A stretch of DNA of 64,000 nt from Clitopilus passeckerianus (lineage: Eukaryota > Basidiomycota > Agaricomycetes > Agaricales > Entolomataceae). Shown here piece after piece: positions 1 through 13,436 of the stretch. Positions within the stretch are counted from its first letter, which is position 1. Each line of letters starts with the position of its first letter. The stretch covers positions 496,001 to 560,000 of the forward strand of contig CALYLX010000157.1 in NCBI GenBank assembly GCA_944990035.1. Reading direction: 5' to 3'. The translations under genes were made by a program, and so were the position numbers. The notes below the pieces were generated by a model. That model was given only the letters and a program-made list of their open reading frames with translations, did no database searches and was not told the origin of the DNA.

Positions 1-453
1 TTGGAAGAAGAGGGAGTAAAATATGGGCTGCCGTGAGCTGAGCACTTTGATCAACGCTGCCGCCAATGCCCACAGCCTTGAACGTCGTGAATCGTGACAA
101 CAACTGTAACAGCAAGATCACGTGCTCAGAACGCGTCCTAAATGTCGGACGCGGCATTGGCCTTTACACTGAACATCAGGGCTGCATCAGGGACTCTGGG
201 AGGCCCAAGAGAAGCCTACTAGTACTACTGTCAACGCCAGTCACGATGAGAACAGGTCCACCACGAGTCAAAAACATATAATTTAATAAGAAGCAAAGAT
301 CGTGTATGTCAGTCAAGTCCGGGTATAACTAAATATTTTAATCGAGAAGTGAATAACCTCCATTCCTAAACTGTCAGAGGAGCGATCCTACGTTCCCTGT
401 TGATGGAAATCCCTTTAGGGTTTTCTATATGTCCAATATGAAAGAGGTATCAC
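1..453. other. Intergenic, 3' of SLATT gene
   Basis: No coding region, RNA gene or repeat that I can support. It lies downstream of the stop codon of the minus-strand SLATT gene and probably holds that gene's 3' untranslated region. The only open frame, at 66-281, has no family signature. Confidence 0.5.
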
Positions 454-1545
454 TTACTGATTTAAATTACCCAGAAGCTCTTCTAACCTCTGTCTAAATC
501 CCTCTATTTTTTGATCCAGATCATGGGATACCATATGCCCAGAATCCATCTTGAAAGCCTCACACTCTCGGATGAACTGCTCCAGGTCTTTAACACGCAT
601 GGTAGACAGCTGAGGCTCGTTGGAACCTCGCGCCCGAGCCAGATAGGATGCGATTAGGGTAGAAAGGCCGCCTAAACCCCTCTAAGGATCAGCACTGTTA
701 GATCCAATTGAAGATAAGGTTTACTCACCGAGGATAGTGGTACTGATAGATGTCTGATACGATGATATGTCAGTGTGAGGGAGGCAGAGGGGTCTATGAG
801 TCAACTCGTACCTGCCGAGCGCTTGTTGCAGCAGCTGAGAGGCCAGTGGTCAATGCGCCCAATAAGACTTGCAGTCCTATAGCCACGTTCAGAGTCCACC
901 CAGTCAACAGTGCTTTCCGAGCAAATTTGTCCCTCTCCCGCTGTGCCGTTGCTAGTGTGGGATCAAGCCTTTCGCCAATACTTCTCTCGTAGGCTGCCTT
1001 TAGAAAGTGTCATTCAATCTGGCGGGAAAACGAAAGCCTTCGTCACTGCATACCTTATCAAACGCCTTCTCACTGGTAGCTTGAGGTACTATCCAATCTA
1101 GACCAGACCCCCGTCTTGTTGGCGAGGAGCGTAGCTCGGGACCTCTTCTGGCTTCAGCGGGAAGAGCAGGCAGAGGTGCCGACATCCCAAGTCCATGCGA
1201 TCCAATTACAGATGGGTCGTGCACTACATCATAAGGCCCTCTGTCTGTGAAGGTGGACCGTCTTTGTGGCGGTGACCTCCTGACATCTTGTTGGGGCGAA
1301 AGATGGTCGGGGTGGCCTGCGATGCTCCTGACCCGTGAAGGGCCCTCGGTGGACGAGTTTGTAGGATCGCGTGCTGGAGACGCAACTCTTGGCGGGGGAG
1401 ACGACGGCCTCAGAATCGACGTCGGCCCTGCAGTACTTGCAGACTGTGCTGTAGGCCCAGGTGTCGGGGACGTGGATCCCGTGTGGGCGGTGACGGCTTG
1501 GGCAGGAGCATTTGTTGGAGGTGCTGGCTCAGAATCCTGATGCAT
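454..1545 (-). CDS. Fungal SLATT-domain (2TM effector-type) membrane protein
   Basis: Four exons read on the minus strand: 1054-1545, 812-997, 729-753 and 454-671, giving 306 aa. The start is the ATG at 1545; the frame runs upstream to 1566 but only with a non-ATG codon. Residues 1-160 are Pro/Ser/Thr-rich and probably disordered. Residues about 165-300 carry the SLATT_fungal pattern: an Arg/Glu-rich amphipathic lead-in, a first membrane helix with LLTGWTLNVAIGLQVLLGAL, a short loop, a second helix starting ILGGLSTLIASYLARARG, then a charged helix ending in a possible coiled coil (QKIEGFRQRLEELL). The SLATT superfamily was defined by comparative genomics of bacterial nucleotide-second-messenger and SLOG conflict systems, where it is a predicted pore-forming effector. 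The fungal branch has no established function that I know of. Membrane location is inferred from the helices. No sensor or nucleotidyltransferase gene sits beside it. Intron lengths are 56-58 bp. Confidence 0.85.
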
Positions 1546-2471
1546 TGCAAGGGTGCGTGGCCTCACTTAAGTAGGCAGCAGCAGGGTTAAATCTGGACCT
1601 AGGGAGGCAGTACTCAGGGCATGCGACCATGCATACAAAACGTTTTATAGGAAACGCAGAGAACGCACCCGACTTCCATCAAGGCCACGGATACTGCATC
1701 CAACTTTAATTTACTTGATAGCGGTTTGTTCGGCATCCTAGCCTTGTCGTAAGCTTCTATGAATTCATGTCATGGAGGATTTCCCCGATATGTTTGGTCA
1801 CCAGGTACACTCGTGGGGTGACGCTGGGTACGCGTGTGGTTCTGTGGGAGTCATCTTTTCAATCATGTGATTCAATTTTGAGGTGGATTGCCGGACGGTG
1901 AAAAAACTATGGACCTGTCCTCAGTCCAATAGCTGTTGTCTCTCGTATAGATGGAAGTCGACTTGCTGAGCCTATTCGTGTTCAAATGTCCAAGTTCATC
2001 AGCGGGTTTCTTCAAAGGCCTTTCCTAGCGTTGATAGAAGGCAATGGGATAGAAAGCCAACATATCACGCCAAGCTGACAATCTCACACTGACAGTGCCG
2101 ATCCTCCTGCAATCTGAGAGACCGAGTGGAATGACAGGTTATGACAGGTTCGATGAATGGAAGTAACCAGGAGAGTTACCGAGATAACCCATATGCGTTT
2201 GTTGATTGAAGTCAAGTCCGGGATTCATCAAAGGCCGGCTCCATAAACGGTAGGATCTTGAGAAGCATAGAAAACATAAAATTGAAGGAGTGATTGTGAT
2301 ATCCCATTGTAGCGATTCGATAGTAAGTTTCTCTACATAGTCTACATTGTAATGGTTCGTGATGGTACTTGGTTTCTCTAGGTATTACGGAGACGTTATG
2401 TACGTACTTTTCTCTATCTCTTGTCCAGGTTCGAACACTCCACGGATTTTCATACACGAAATGTCCAAGTC
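1546..2471. other. Intergenic between SLATT gene and URA2
   Basis: About 0.9 kb. It should hold the SLATT promoter (right of 1545) and the 3' untranslated region of the pyrimidine gene. A perfect tandem pair of the 9-mer ATGACAGGT occurs near 2131-2149, which is probably chance. No gene is supported. Confidence 0.5.
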
Positions 2472-5400
2472 TTATGCCATCACGCTCGCGAGGAGAGCCA
2501 TGCGAATCTATCGTACCCGCTGTCAATACAACAGCCCGGTAAATAACAAAAGGAGAAATACTCACGAAGAGGCCGTAGCGCATTTGTCGGAAATACACCG
2601 CACGCCTCGAGTCGAAGTCAACCTCAGGATCAATTTCTAGAATATATGGCGCGTCAATTGAAAAAGCTACCAATGATGAAGGGAAGAACCCACCGTTCAC
2701 TCTGGGCAGGGGATGCATAACAATCATATCTTCTTTCGCTCGAGACAGCACAGCATGGTCAACTCGATAGGCATCTTTAACTTGGAGCCATTCAGCCTCG
2801 CTCGCGAACCTCTCCTTCTGAACCCGGGTGACGTAGAGGACGTCAGTGTCATCCAAAACCTCGTCGAGAGATTCGCAGATGGTGACGGGAATACCAGCTT
2901 TGCGGGCTGCTGAGACGACAGAGGAAGGCATGGCCAATGATGCTGGGGCGACAAAGTTGAGGCGAACTGAATACAAGCAGAGGAGCGTTACAAGACTGTG
3001 CACGGTCCTGCCATTCTTGAGATCGCCGAGGATGGTGATCGTCCGTCCATTAACGATTCCGAGCTCGGATCGAATCGTGTAAACGTCGAGGAGAGCCTAA
3101 AACGAGGGGTCAGACGGCGATAAGATGACCGGTAATAACGCTACTTACCTGGGTGGGATGTTCCCCGATTCCATCACCAGCGTTGATGATAGGAACTGGT
3201 GAGAATTTGGCAGCGAGTTGGGCGCTACCAACATCTGGATGACGAATGACAATAGCATCGTTATAGCATGCCAACGTTCTGATTGTATCAGGGAGAGATT
3301 CGCCCTTGAGGACTGAAGAGCCGTCTGCCGTGACCTGAACAACCTCGCCTCCACATCTCTTCATGGCAGCCTCAAAGGATGCACTGGTGCGAGTTGAAGG
3401 CTCATAGAAGAGCGTGCAGAGAACCTTGCCTTTTAAGATGTCCAGAATACCATTTCGCTCGACTTGCAAGCGCATCTCGTTGGCAAGAGCGAAGAGGTCG
3501 TACAAATCCTTCTGGTTGAACTGCTTGACAGAGAGAATGTTGCGGCGGTGGAAAGTGGGATGTGGAAGGTGTTGAATCGACAGCTGCGCAGGTCCCATCA
3601 GCTGCTGCTGCACAACTTGTGATAGTTGAAGAACATTGGGTTGGGTAGGCTCTGGGGCCGGGGAGGCCGCCCGAGGAATCCCAACAGTGTCCACGGCAGG
3701 ATGGATGATGGTCGTCCCAGAAATATCGCGAGCTTGTGATAGAGGGGTGAGGAGCCCATCAAGGTATGCGGTAGTGCCATGTACGACAACCCGGTGGATG
3801 AAGCCGCTGACGAACTTCTCGTGAAGCGGAGACCATGATGATGTAGTAGAGGAGAATGCTGTCTTGCGCCCAAGGACAACTTCGACAGAGGTGTTGGCTT
3901 GGTCAGGGAGACTGAATATCTTGACGGGATTATCGTGCAGCCTCTTGCGAATGTCCTCGAGTGAGATGCGGCCATCAGTGACGGCGGTGAGGAGCAATGG
4001 AACTGCTTCTTCAGTACCGAGACCGGGGGTAGGTATCTCCCCTAATTCCTGGGCAAGTTTGGATGGAGTAGTGCCAACGGAGAATACATCAATAATGTCG
4101 AGATTCTTCCACAGTGCCTTCTGGTCCGCAGGTGAAGGCAGAACCTTGCTCCCCGGGAAATCGTCAGTGTTGAAGAAGAGGGAGGATATGGCAACGTCGA
4201 AGGTGACGCGGAGTGCTTTGGCCTTGCTGAGTGAGATGAGAAGAAGGTCATCATAAGTCTGCACGTCCATTACATGAACCGCCCGATTGTGAAGGCTTGC
4301 CAACAAAAGGACCGAGGCAAGGTCGGCACCCTTTGCGTCGGTGATGATAGGCTTATCGCTCGGCCACGAGGTGAAGTGGGCTGCTACCGTGGACAACTGA
4401 AGTGATCCATAGCCTGCACGGAAAGGCACGTAGAGGGCTTTCGCTTCTGCGATGAGTTCTTCATCAAGGGTGTTGACGTTGGACGCTGTTGCAACGATGC
4501 TGAATGCGAAATTGCACTGTGCGCCGTTTGAATTCTTTTGGGCTACTTCCAACGAGGCCCGGTCAACGATCTGGCTCTGGCTGTCCCAAGGCAGGAAGAG
4601 AGCAGTGGTGAAGCCAGAGCGGAGTGATGCCTGAGTTACCGAAACAAGGTCCTTGCTGCCTTCGGTCAACAATCCTGGGGCGAATGCACCGACGTTGATG
4701 AGCGCAGGGAAGGCGTACGTCTGATGCGATGTCTTCAAATCGATGGTAGAGACATCGAGAGGAAGATTGCGAACAAGCGCCTCCGCAAGCATCTTTGCGT
4801 TCTTGACGTTCGTCATTAGAGGGATGGCGAAATCAACAGCCATGCGACGGGTTGTATAACCTTTGCTGGCGTAACTGGCTGGGCGACGATAATGATTCTT
4901 GGAGGGAAGATTGATATACATGTCGATGAGGTTGTTTGAAAGATGTTGCGTAAGGGAATATTCCGACTTCTGCTTGTCATCATCCAAGGTTTCAAGGTAC
5001 TAATAAAGAAGACCTGTTAGATTGGAATATTCAAGAATGTCTCAGCAGATATTACCTTGCACGGCACGTTGTGCTCCGCTAAGAAATCGGCTGTACCAGA
5101 AGTGGCAAAGATGTTGAATCCTGCGGCGCTGAGCTTCTGGATTGAGGGTAACAATTCCAGCTTCTCGCGGTAGCTTCCGATGGAGAACAAGATGTTCTTC
5201 TTGGGAGGGATGATTCCGGTGGAAATCAAACCCTTGAGGTAAGCCTCATATTTGTCACGACCGAAGCAGGCAACCTCGCCGGTTGAGGCCATCTCGACAC
5301 CAAGAACCGGATCGGCACCAGAGAGTCTGCTGAAGCTGAACTGAGGAACCTTGACACCAACATAATCGGCAGGCATGCCGGAATCGGGGTAAGCCTCAAT

Positions 5401-8400
5401 GGGAAGGTCTAGCATGACTTTGGTGGCCAACTCTATGGCGTCTATGCCTGTCACCTTTGAGACGAAGGGGAAGGAACGAGCAGCTCGGAGATTGCATTCA
5501 ATGACCTTGATTTCATTGTTCTTGGCGATGAACTGAATGTTGAACGGTCCAGTCACGTTGAGGGCGTTGCCGATCTTGGCCGTCGCATCCACGATTTGAC
5601 GAACAGTGACTGGGTCGAGATCTTGAGGAGGATGGATGAGAGTAGCGTCACCAGAATGAACACCCGCATTCTCAACGTGCTCGGAGATGTAGTGCATGAC
5701 GAGTCTACCATCCTTTGCAACAGCATCCATCTCAATTTCCTTGGCCTGCTCGATGTATTTGGTGATGACAACGGGGTGGTCGCGAGAGACTGCGGTTGCC
5801 TGGGTGAGGTAGTTCTCCAGGTCGTCGGCAGTGGACACGACGTTCATGGCAGCGCCCGAAAGGACGTACGAAGGGCGTACAAGGACAGGGTAACCAACTT
5901 TGTCACAGAAGGAGGTTGCTTCCTCGAAGCTCGTAAGCTCCTTCCATAAGGGCTGATCGACGCCAATGGCATCCAGCAGTCGAGAGAACTTGAAGCGATT
6001 TTCTGCGGTATCGATCATCTCTGGTGAGGTACCGTAGATCTTGACGTTCTGGCGGTAAAGAGGGAGTGCGATGTTGTTTGGGGTCTGGCCACCCATGGAT
6101 AAGATGACGCCGCGAGAGTGCTCTGCGTCGTAGATGTCCAGAATGGTTTCAAGGCTGATGGTCTCGAAGTAGAGTCGGTCAGCTTCATCGTAGTCGGTAC
6201 TGACGGTCTCAGGATTGTAGTTAACCATGACCGTCTTCAGGCCTTGATCACGGAGAGTTCGAATGGCGCGAACGGCACACCAATCGAACTCTACGGAGGA
6301 GCCAATGCGATATACGCCGGACCCGAGGACCATAACTCCACGTTCGTCGAATTGAACGTCGTGTTCAACTGCGTTGTATGTGGTGTAAAGGTAATTGGTG
6401 AAGGCGGGGAATTCGGCGGCCACCGTGTCAATTTGCTTCACGAACGGAGAGATGCCATGCTCAACACGCCGGCGACGGACAGCCAGCTCAGTCGAGCCCA
6501 TGCAGCTAGCAAGCTGCTTATCAGAGAAACCAAGTTGCTTGGCCTGGTGAAGAAGCTCTTGGGGAATGGTAGACACATTGCAGGTCCTGGAGAGTGTTAT
6601 GAGCAATGGCAAGGGTGACATCCAGTATTAACCTACCCGAGGCGCTGCTCCATCTTGAAGATGTACTCCAACTTTCTCAAGAACCACTTGTCAATGTTTG
6701 TCATCTGCCAGATCTTGTCAACGCTGTATCCACGGTAAAAGGCAGTAGAGATGGCGAAGATGCGCTTGTCTGTTGGATTGACAAGTTCTTCATCAATGTC
6801 ATCGACGAAGTCATTCTGCAGAGAAGGGGTTAGACGAGTGAAAGTATGTTGGACAAAAATGAAATTCATACCTTGTGGAAACCATAAAACTGGTCATCAA
6901 TAGCTCGGATAGCCTTCTGAATCGTTTCTTCAAACGTCCGTCCAATACTCATGACCTCGCCAACACTCTTCATGCTGCTGCTGAGAAGTCTGCTGACCCG
7001 AGAGAATTTCTTGAGATCCCAACGAGGAATCTTGACAACAACATAATCCAAGCTGGGCTCGAAGCAAGCGCTAGTGACTTTCGTGACGGAGTTCTTAATT
7101 TCATTCAAAGGAATGCCTAGGCCAAGCTTGGCAGCGATGAAAGCGAGAGGATATCCGGTGGCTTTTGAGGCCAGAGCGGAAGAACGAGATAGACGAGCGT
7201 TAACCTGTTCAAGCTCAACGTCAATATCAGATAGACGGTCATTAGGCATTGAAGTTACCTCAATGATGCAATATTCACGAGACGTAGGGTTCAAAGCATA
7301 TTGGATATTGCATTCACCCACGACACCGAGATGTCTGATGACATTGATTGCAGTTGTACGGAGCATGTTGTAGTCGGCATCCGAAAGCGTTTGAGAGGGT
7401 GCAATGACGATCGAGTCGCCCGTGTGGATTCCAAGAGGGTCGAAGTTCTAGTGCAGCTAGTCAGACGTGTACGAAATTGAGGAGTTGAACAAACATACCT
7501 CCATGTTACAGACTGTGATACAGTTATCCCTGCAGTCACGGACAACCTCGTACTCGATCTCCTTCCAACCCTTCATGCTCCTTTCAACAAGAACCTGGGG
7601 GCTGGTGGCAAATGCCTTGCTGCATAGGGCCCGCAGCTGGCCTTCATTCTGAGCGAATCCAGAGCCCAAACCACCAAGGGCGTAGGCGGCTCGGACGATG
7701 ATGGGATAGCCAATAGCTTTAGCGGCTGCCACTGCATCGTCAACGTTGGTAGCAGTCGTGCTTTCGGCACACTTCTCGCCAATCTCGGCCATGGCGCTTG
7801 CGAAGAGTTGACGATCTTCAGTTGTGATGATGGTGTCGATGGGTGTTCCAAGGACTTGAACACCAAGGTCAGCAAATTCGTCCTTTAGCTTGATGCCGAC
7901 GTTAAGTGCGGTTTGGCCACCAAAGGTGACGTAGATGCCATCGGGGTTCTCGTACTTGATGACCTTGCGAACGAACTCGGGGGTAACAGGAAGGAAGTAG
8001 ACCTTGTCGGCAAGGCCTTTGGAGGTCGCAATCGTGGCGATGTTGGGGTTGATCATGATGGTGTAGATGCCTTCCTCTTTCAAGGCTTTGATAGCTTGAG
8101 AGCCTGAATAGTCGAACTCTCCAGCTTGACCAATGGACAGCCCTCCTGAGCCGAGAATGATGACCTTTGAAACCTTAGCGCGGGGTACGCGCTTTTCGTT
8201 ATCTTCCTTCTTTCCTCCCGGCATTTCAAGAGGAACGAGAGTGTTGGTCGCGGCGCAGTCAGCGACATTCTTGAGGAAAACGTCAAAGAGGAATTCGGTG
8301 TCGCGTGGTCCGGGAGTGGATTCAGGATGAAACTGGATGGAGAAGAAGGGCTTGTCCTCGCAGTAGATACCCTCGTTGCTCCCGTCATTCGCGTTTTGGA

Positions 8401-9623
8401 AGAGCTCCTTCCATCCGGCTGGGAGAGAGGAGGTATCGACCTGGAAACCGTGGTTCTGACTGGTAATGTAGCATCTTCCGGAAAGGGCGTCCGTGCACGG
8501 GATGTTGTGGCCACGATTACCATACTTCATCTTCGAAGTTGTAGCGCCAGCAGCGAGCGCCATCAACTGGTGGCCTAGACAGATACCAAAAATGGGCCTG
8601 TCTGAACGTTCCATAGCCTTGCTAAGGCGCGCCACGGTATCCTTGACCATGGTGGGGTCTCCAGGTCCGTTGGAGATGAAAAGGCCGTCGTATGGCTCAG
8701 AATCAGCCAGGAAGTCGAAGTCCCATGGAACGACCTTGAGTTCGACCCCACGGTCGATGAAGCATCGAATCTGGTTGTATTTCATGCCAACATCCACAGC
8801 GACAATGCGTAGTGGGCGACCCGAAGGATGGAGTTTGGGTTCCGTGGTGGGGGCATACAGTCGTGGCTTGGAAGTTGACACGGCTGCAACGAGGTTTTGC
8901 TTGTTTATATCAACGAATGGGATATCCTTGTAATCTTCGCGCCATGAATAGGGAGTGGAAGGGGACGAGAAAGTAGGAGATAGTTGGACGGGTAGCGACT
9001 GCGACTGGGAACGTGCCAGAACCTTCCCCAACATCGAACCCTTTTCCCTAATTTTCTTCGTCAAAGCACGTGTGTCGATGCCGTACAAGGCGGGTATTCC
9101 ATTTTCTTTTAACCATGTTCTCAAAGAAGAGTTGGCGAGGAAGTGGCTGTAGTCCTCAGAGTAGTATCCAATAATGAGTCCAGCGACATGAATTCTGGAA
9201 GATTCAAAGTCAAGTGGAAGATCCTCAAGAGGATGTTTTGGGCGTTCAGGGACGCCGTAATTGCCGATCAACGGGTAAGTCAACACAAGAATCTGGCCTT
9301 CATACGATGGGTCTGTGAGGGACTCTGTGTAGCCAACCATACCTATATTTTCACTTAGATAAATTCATTCAGCAAAAGTTTTTTTCGGCCTTACCGGTTT
9401 GGAAGACGCATTCTCCTGCAATGCTCTTTCCCTCAGCTCCGAAGCTGATCCCCCGGTATGCTGATCCATCTATCAGCTCAAGAACGCCTTCAAGAGGCTT
9501 TTGACCACCCGTGGTTGGTGGAGGAGCAGTGACCGGTGCTGCAGGTGCAACATGGGTGTTTCCGAAGACACTGGGATTGCGAGCCAGAGCAGGCCGGACA
9601 AGAGGAAGTGATGTGGAAGGCAT
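2472..9623 (-). CDS. URA2: Multifunctional pyrimidine enzyme: glutaminase, carbamoyl-phosphate synthase, inactive DHOase-like, aspartate carbamoyltransferase
   Basis: Nine exons (9395-9623, 7499-9342, 6872-7447, 6637-6815, 5056-6586, 3149-4999, 2694-3096, 2566-2636, 2472-2507) give 2239 aa, close to yeast Ura2. Order: glutamine amidotransferase (nucleophile Cys about residue 331 in [11 protein letters not shown]; His/Glu of QFHPES about 415/417), two ATP-grasp carbamoyl-phosphate synthase halves from about residue 470 ([20 protein letters not shown]), an allosteric MGS-like segment, a dihydroorotase-like domain from about 1555, and aspartate carbamoyltransferase from about 1925 ([37 protein letters not shown]). 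The protein makes carbamoyl aspartate, the first committed steps of de novo UMP synthesis, in the cytosol. The DHOase-like domain lacks the HxH metal motif ([11 protein letters not shown] stands there), as in fungal Ura2, so a separate URA4-type enzyme is needed. The 57-nt intron 2637-2693 keeps the frame and would be missed by simple ORF reading. It is normally feedback-inhibited by UTP (family knowledge). Confidence 0.96.
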
Positions 9624-10100
9624 ATCGTTTATTTACTCGTCTAAGTTGGCAACGTCGTCTTTGTCGTCGTTGTCTTCGTCTTCCTCGCCACTCGGAGTTG
9701 AGGGGTTGCCAAAATTTCGAGTGGAGAGGAAGAGGAGAAGAGATGCGTTCAACCAAAATTTAGATAATTCGGAAATTTGTGTTTGTGTTTGTTTTTCCTT
9801 CAAAGATCAGAATGATCGACGATCTAATCTCAATTCCCAGCAGAAGATTCCTTCGTACGCCACGGAAAATAGCCTTGGAAAGTTTGACAGTTTCGGTCGA
9901 AAGGCCCGAAACCAAGGCATGGAGACCAATGCGTCCACAAAATCTTCGAAAACAATTAAATATATCCGATAGTGAGTCCAGTTGAGTACAATTAGATGTA
10001 CAGATATCCAGATTATCATAGCGTAATATTCGTCAGGGCGTGAAGAGGGTTGGCATTCTTGTCCACCCCGGAAAACCTGCCTCGTTTCCCGGGGTTTAAA
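9624..10100. promoter_or_regulatory. Upstream region of URA2
   Basis: The roughly 480 bp between the URA2 ATG and the next minus-strand gene must hold the URA2 promoter and leader plus the 3' end of the mini-protein gene. The stretch 9645-9690 is rich in short pyrimidine/GTC triplets just before the start. I see no convincing TATA box. Open frames here on the plus strand are antisense to the leader. Confidence 0.4.
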
Positions 10101-10500
10101 CTAACGTCTAGATGGAAGGATAAGTCACAAGTCACAACAGTATTGAATTACCAGCCACGTACCGACAACATCCACAGGTGAGGCAATCGACAACAGATGC
10201 CAGGCAGTTCGCAATTGCTGAATAGACATAAGCACGTTGGTTCAAATTTGAGGCACGTTTCAATCAAACAAACGTACCTCCAATAATACATTCAAGGCAT
10301 CCCGCAATGGCAGAAATAATACTCATTATACATCCTCCGATGCACGCAAATATATCTGGAAGGCCGATTGTCAGTCGGCCGAATTTAGAAACCTGTCAAA
10401 GGAAGGTACAAACCTCCAATACATGAAAATATACACCTAATTGAAATCGATGTCGGTCAGAGAATGGATATGAGAACGTCTAATGGAATACATACCCCAT
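10101..10500 (-). CDS. 55-aa Cys-rich, probably myristoylated/palmitoylated mini-protein (MGC type)
   Basis: Five exons on the minus strand: 10496-10500, 10414-10436, 10278-10355, 10163-10217 and 10101-10107. The coding lengths are only 5, 23, 78, 55 and 7 nt, and introns are 55-60 bp with GT-AG ends. The 55-aa product starts MGCIFSCIGDIFACIGGC, continues as an Ile/Ala/Cys-rich hydrophobic stretch, and ends in a Cys cluster (CLTCGCCRR). It has about a dozen cysteines and almost no charge until the last two residues. MG at the N-terminus followed by Cys is a classic dual myristoylation/palmitoylation context, so membrane association is inferred. I recall short proteins of this MGC-with-repeated-Cys/Ile pattern as widespread in basidiomycetes, with no known function. 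A TATAAAAA box sits 50 bp upstream. The regular reading frame across five exons makes chance unlikely. Confidence 0.78.
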
Positions 10501-10550
10501 TTTGATTGCGGGTGGTGACAATACTGGGGAAACTGTACCACCATTCGAAG

Positions 10551-10558
10551 GTTTTTAT
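10551..10558 (-). promoter_or_regulatory. TATA box of the mini-protein gene
   Basis: On the minus strand this reads TATAAAAA, about 50 bp upstream of the ATG at 10500. That spacing is usual for a TATA-driven fungal gene with a short leader. Confidence 0.55.
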
Positions 10559-11608
10559 ACACCACTGGATGGCAGCCTACGGACATGACGTCGTCATTTG
10601 ATGAGCGGGCCCAATTGCCGCCTCGTAAGAGGATCCAGATGGACAAACATCGGTATCCTGTTTACGAGGACGTACTGTATTCTTTTGAGCACCAGAATAC
10701 AGGGTATCGTTTCGAGGCTTGACCACCGCAATCTTTGCTCAATGATCAGTGAAGGGAATTCGATTCGCGCAACCTCAAGTTCTGAATCTGTGAAGCCTGG
10801 AAGGAATGTGGGGCGACATTGACGTCATGCCCATGATACGGCCTAGAGACAAGTCAATGACCGCTATTCCAAACATAGCCGGTTATGTTGTTGGTGGTGG
10901 ATTGGAATCAGTTCAATCGACATCTCTGCTGACAGATTTCGATCCTTGCCTCGGAAGCAATTGGGACCTGATAGACCAGAGCGACCGAGGCCCAGGTTAC
11001 AAGATTAGGCAAGTGTGAGGGCGTACACATACTAGTATACGGTCGAGACAGGCATGTCATCCGACTCCAACGCGTCAATCCCGATACATGGGAGGTGTCA
11101 TTGTGGCCAGTCGACCCCTCCAGTACGAGGTGTTACCTGAACAATAGGACACCGCTTACAGCCCACTGGCCGGTTTATCCAGGATGGTCGTCGCCATCTA
11201 TCCCGAAGGAAGATGAGAGAGAGCGGGAGGACAATGATATAGATATTTGCGCGTCATGTGTCAAGATTTCACCAAAGGACCAGCAAGGACAGGTGGCCGT
11301 TTGAGGCTGAGCAATGAGATGCCGAAGCGCCAGTGACCTAACAATAAACCAAGGAGCCAGGCTATTCGCTCTTTCATCTCGCACCATTTCACACTCATTC
11401 CAAAAGAATTAGCAAAGAAACTAAATTTCCGGGTCGTAAAAAGTATTTCATGCATCCACTACAGAGAGTAAAACGTTTCGTCGAAAACAAATCATGCAAG
11501 TCGTGCTTGAGTAAAGTAATAACTGCGTGCAACCAGTATAGACAGTCTAATGGTGGCGAGGGGAATTTTTGAAGGGGTATGCCAGAATTCCATGCACAAT
11601 CAGCAGAT
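10559..11608. other. Intergenic, mini-protein promoter to tubulin 3' end
   Basis: About 1 kb. It holds the rest of the mini-protein promoter and the 3' untranslated region of beta-tubulin. Several small open frames on both strands lack family signatures, intron logic or conserved motifs. No RNA gene recognised. Confidence 0.45.

Positions 11609-13436
<1,828 letters not shown>

Noticed and set aside
1247..1540. Plus-strand frame opposite the first SLATT exon
   Set aside because: Antisense shadow of a Pro/Ser-rich exon.
2430..2441. GGTTCGAAC, resembling a tRNA T-loop
   Set aside because: No matching acceptor stem, D-arm or anticodon arm around it.
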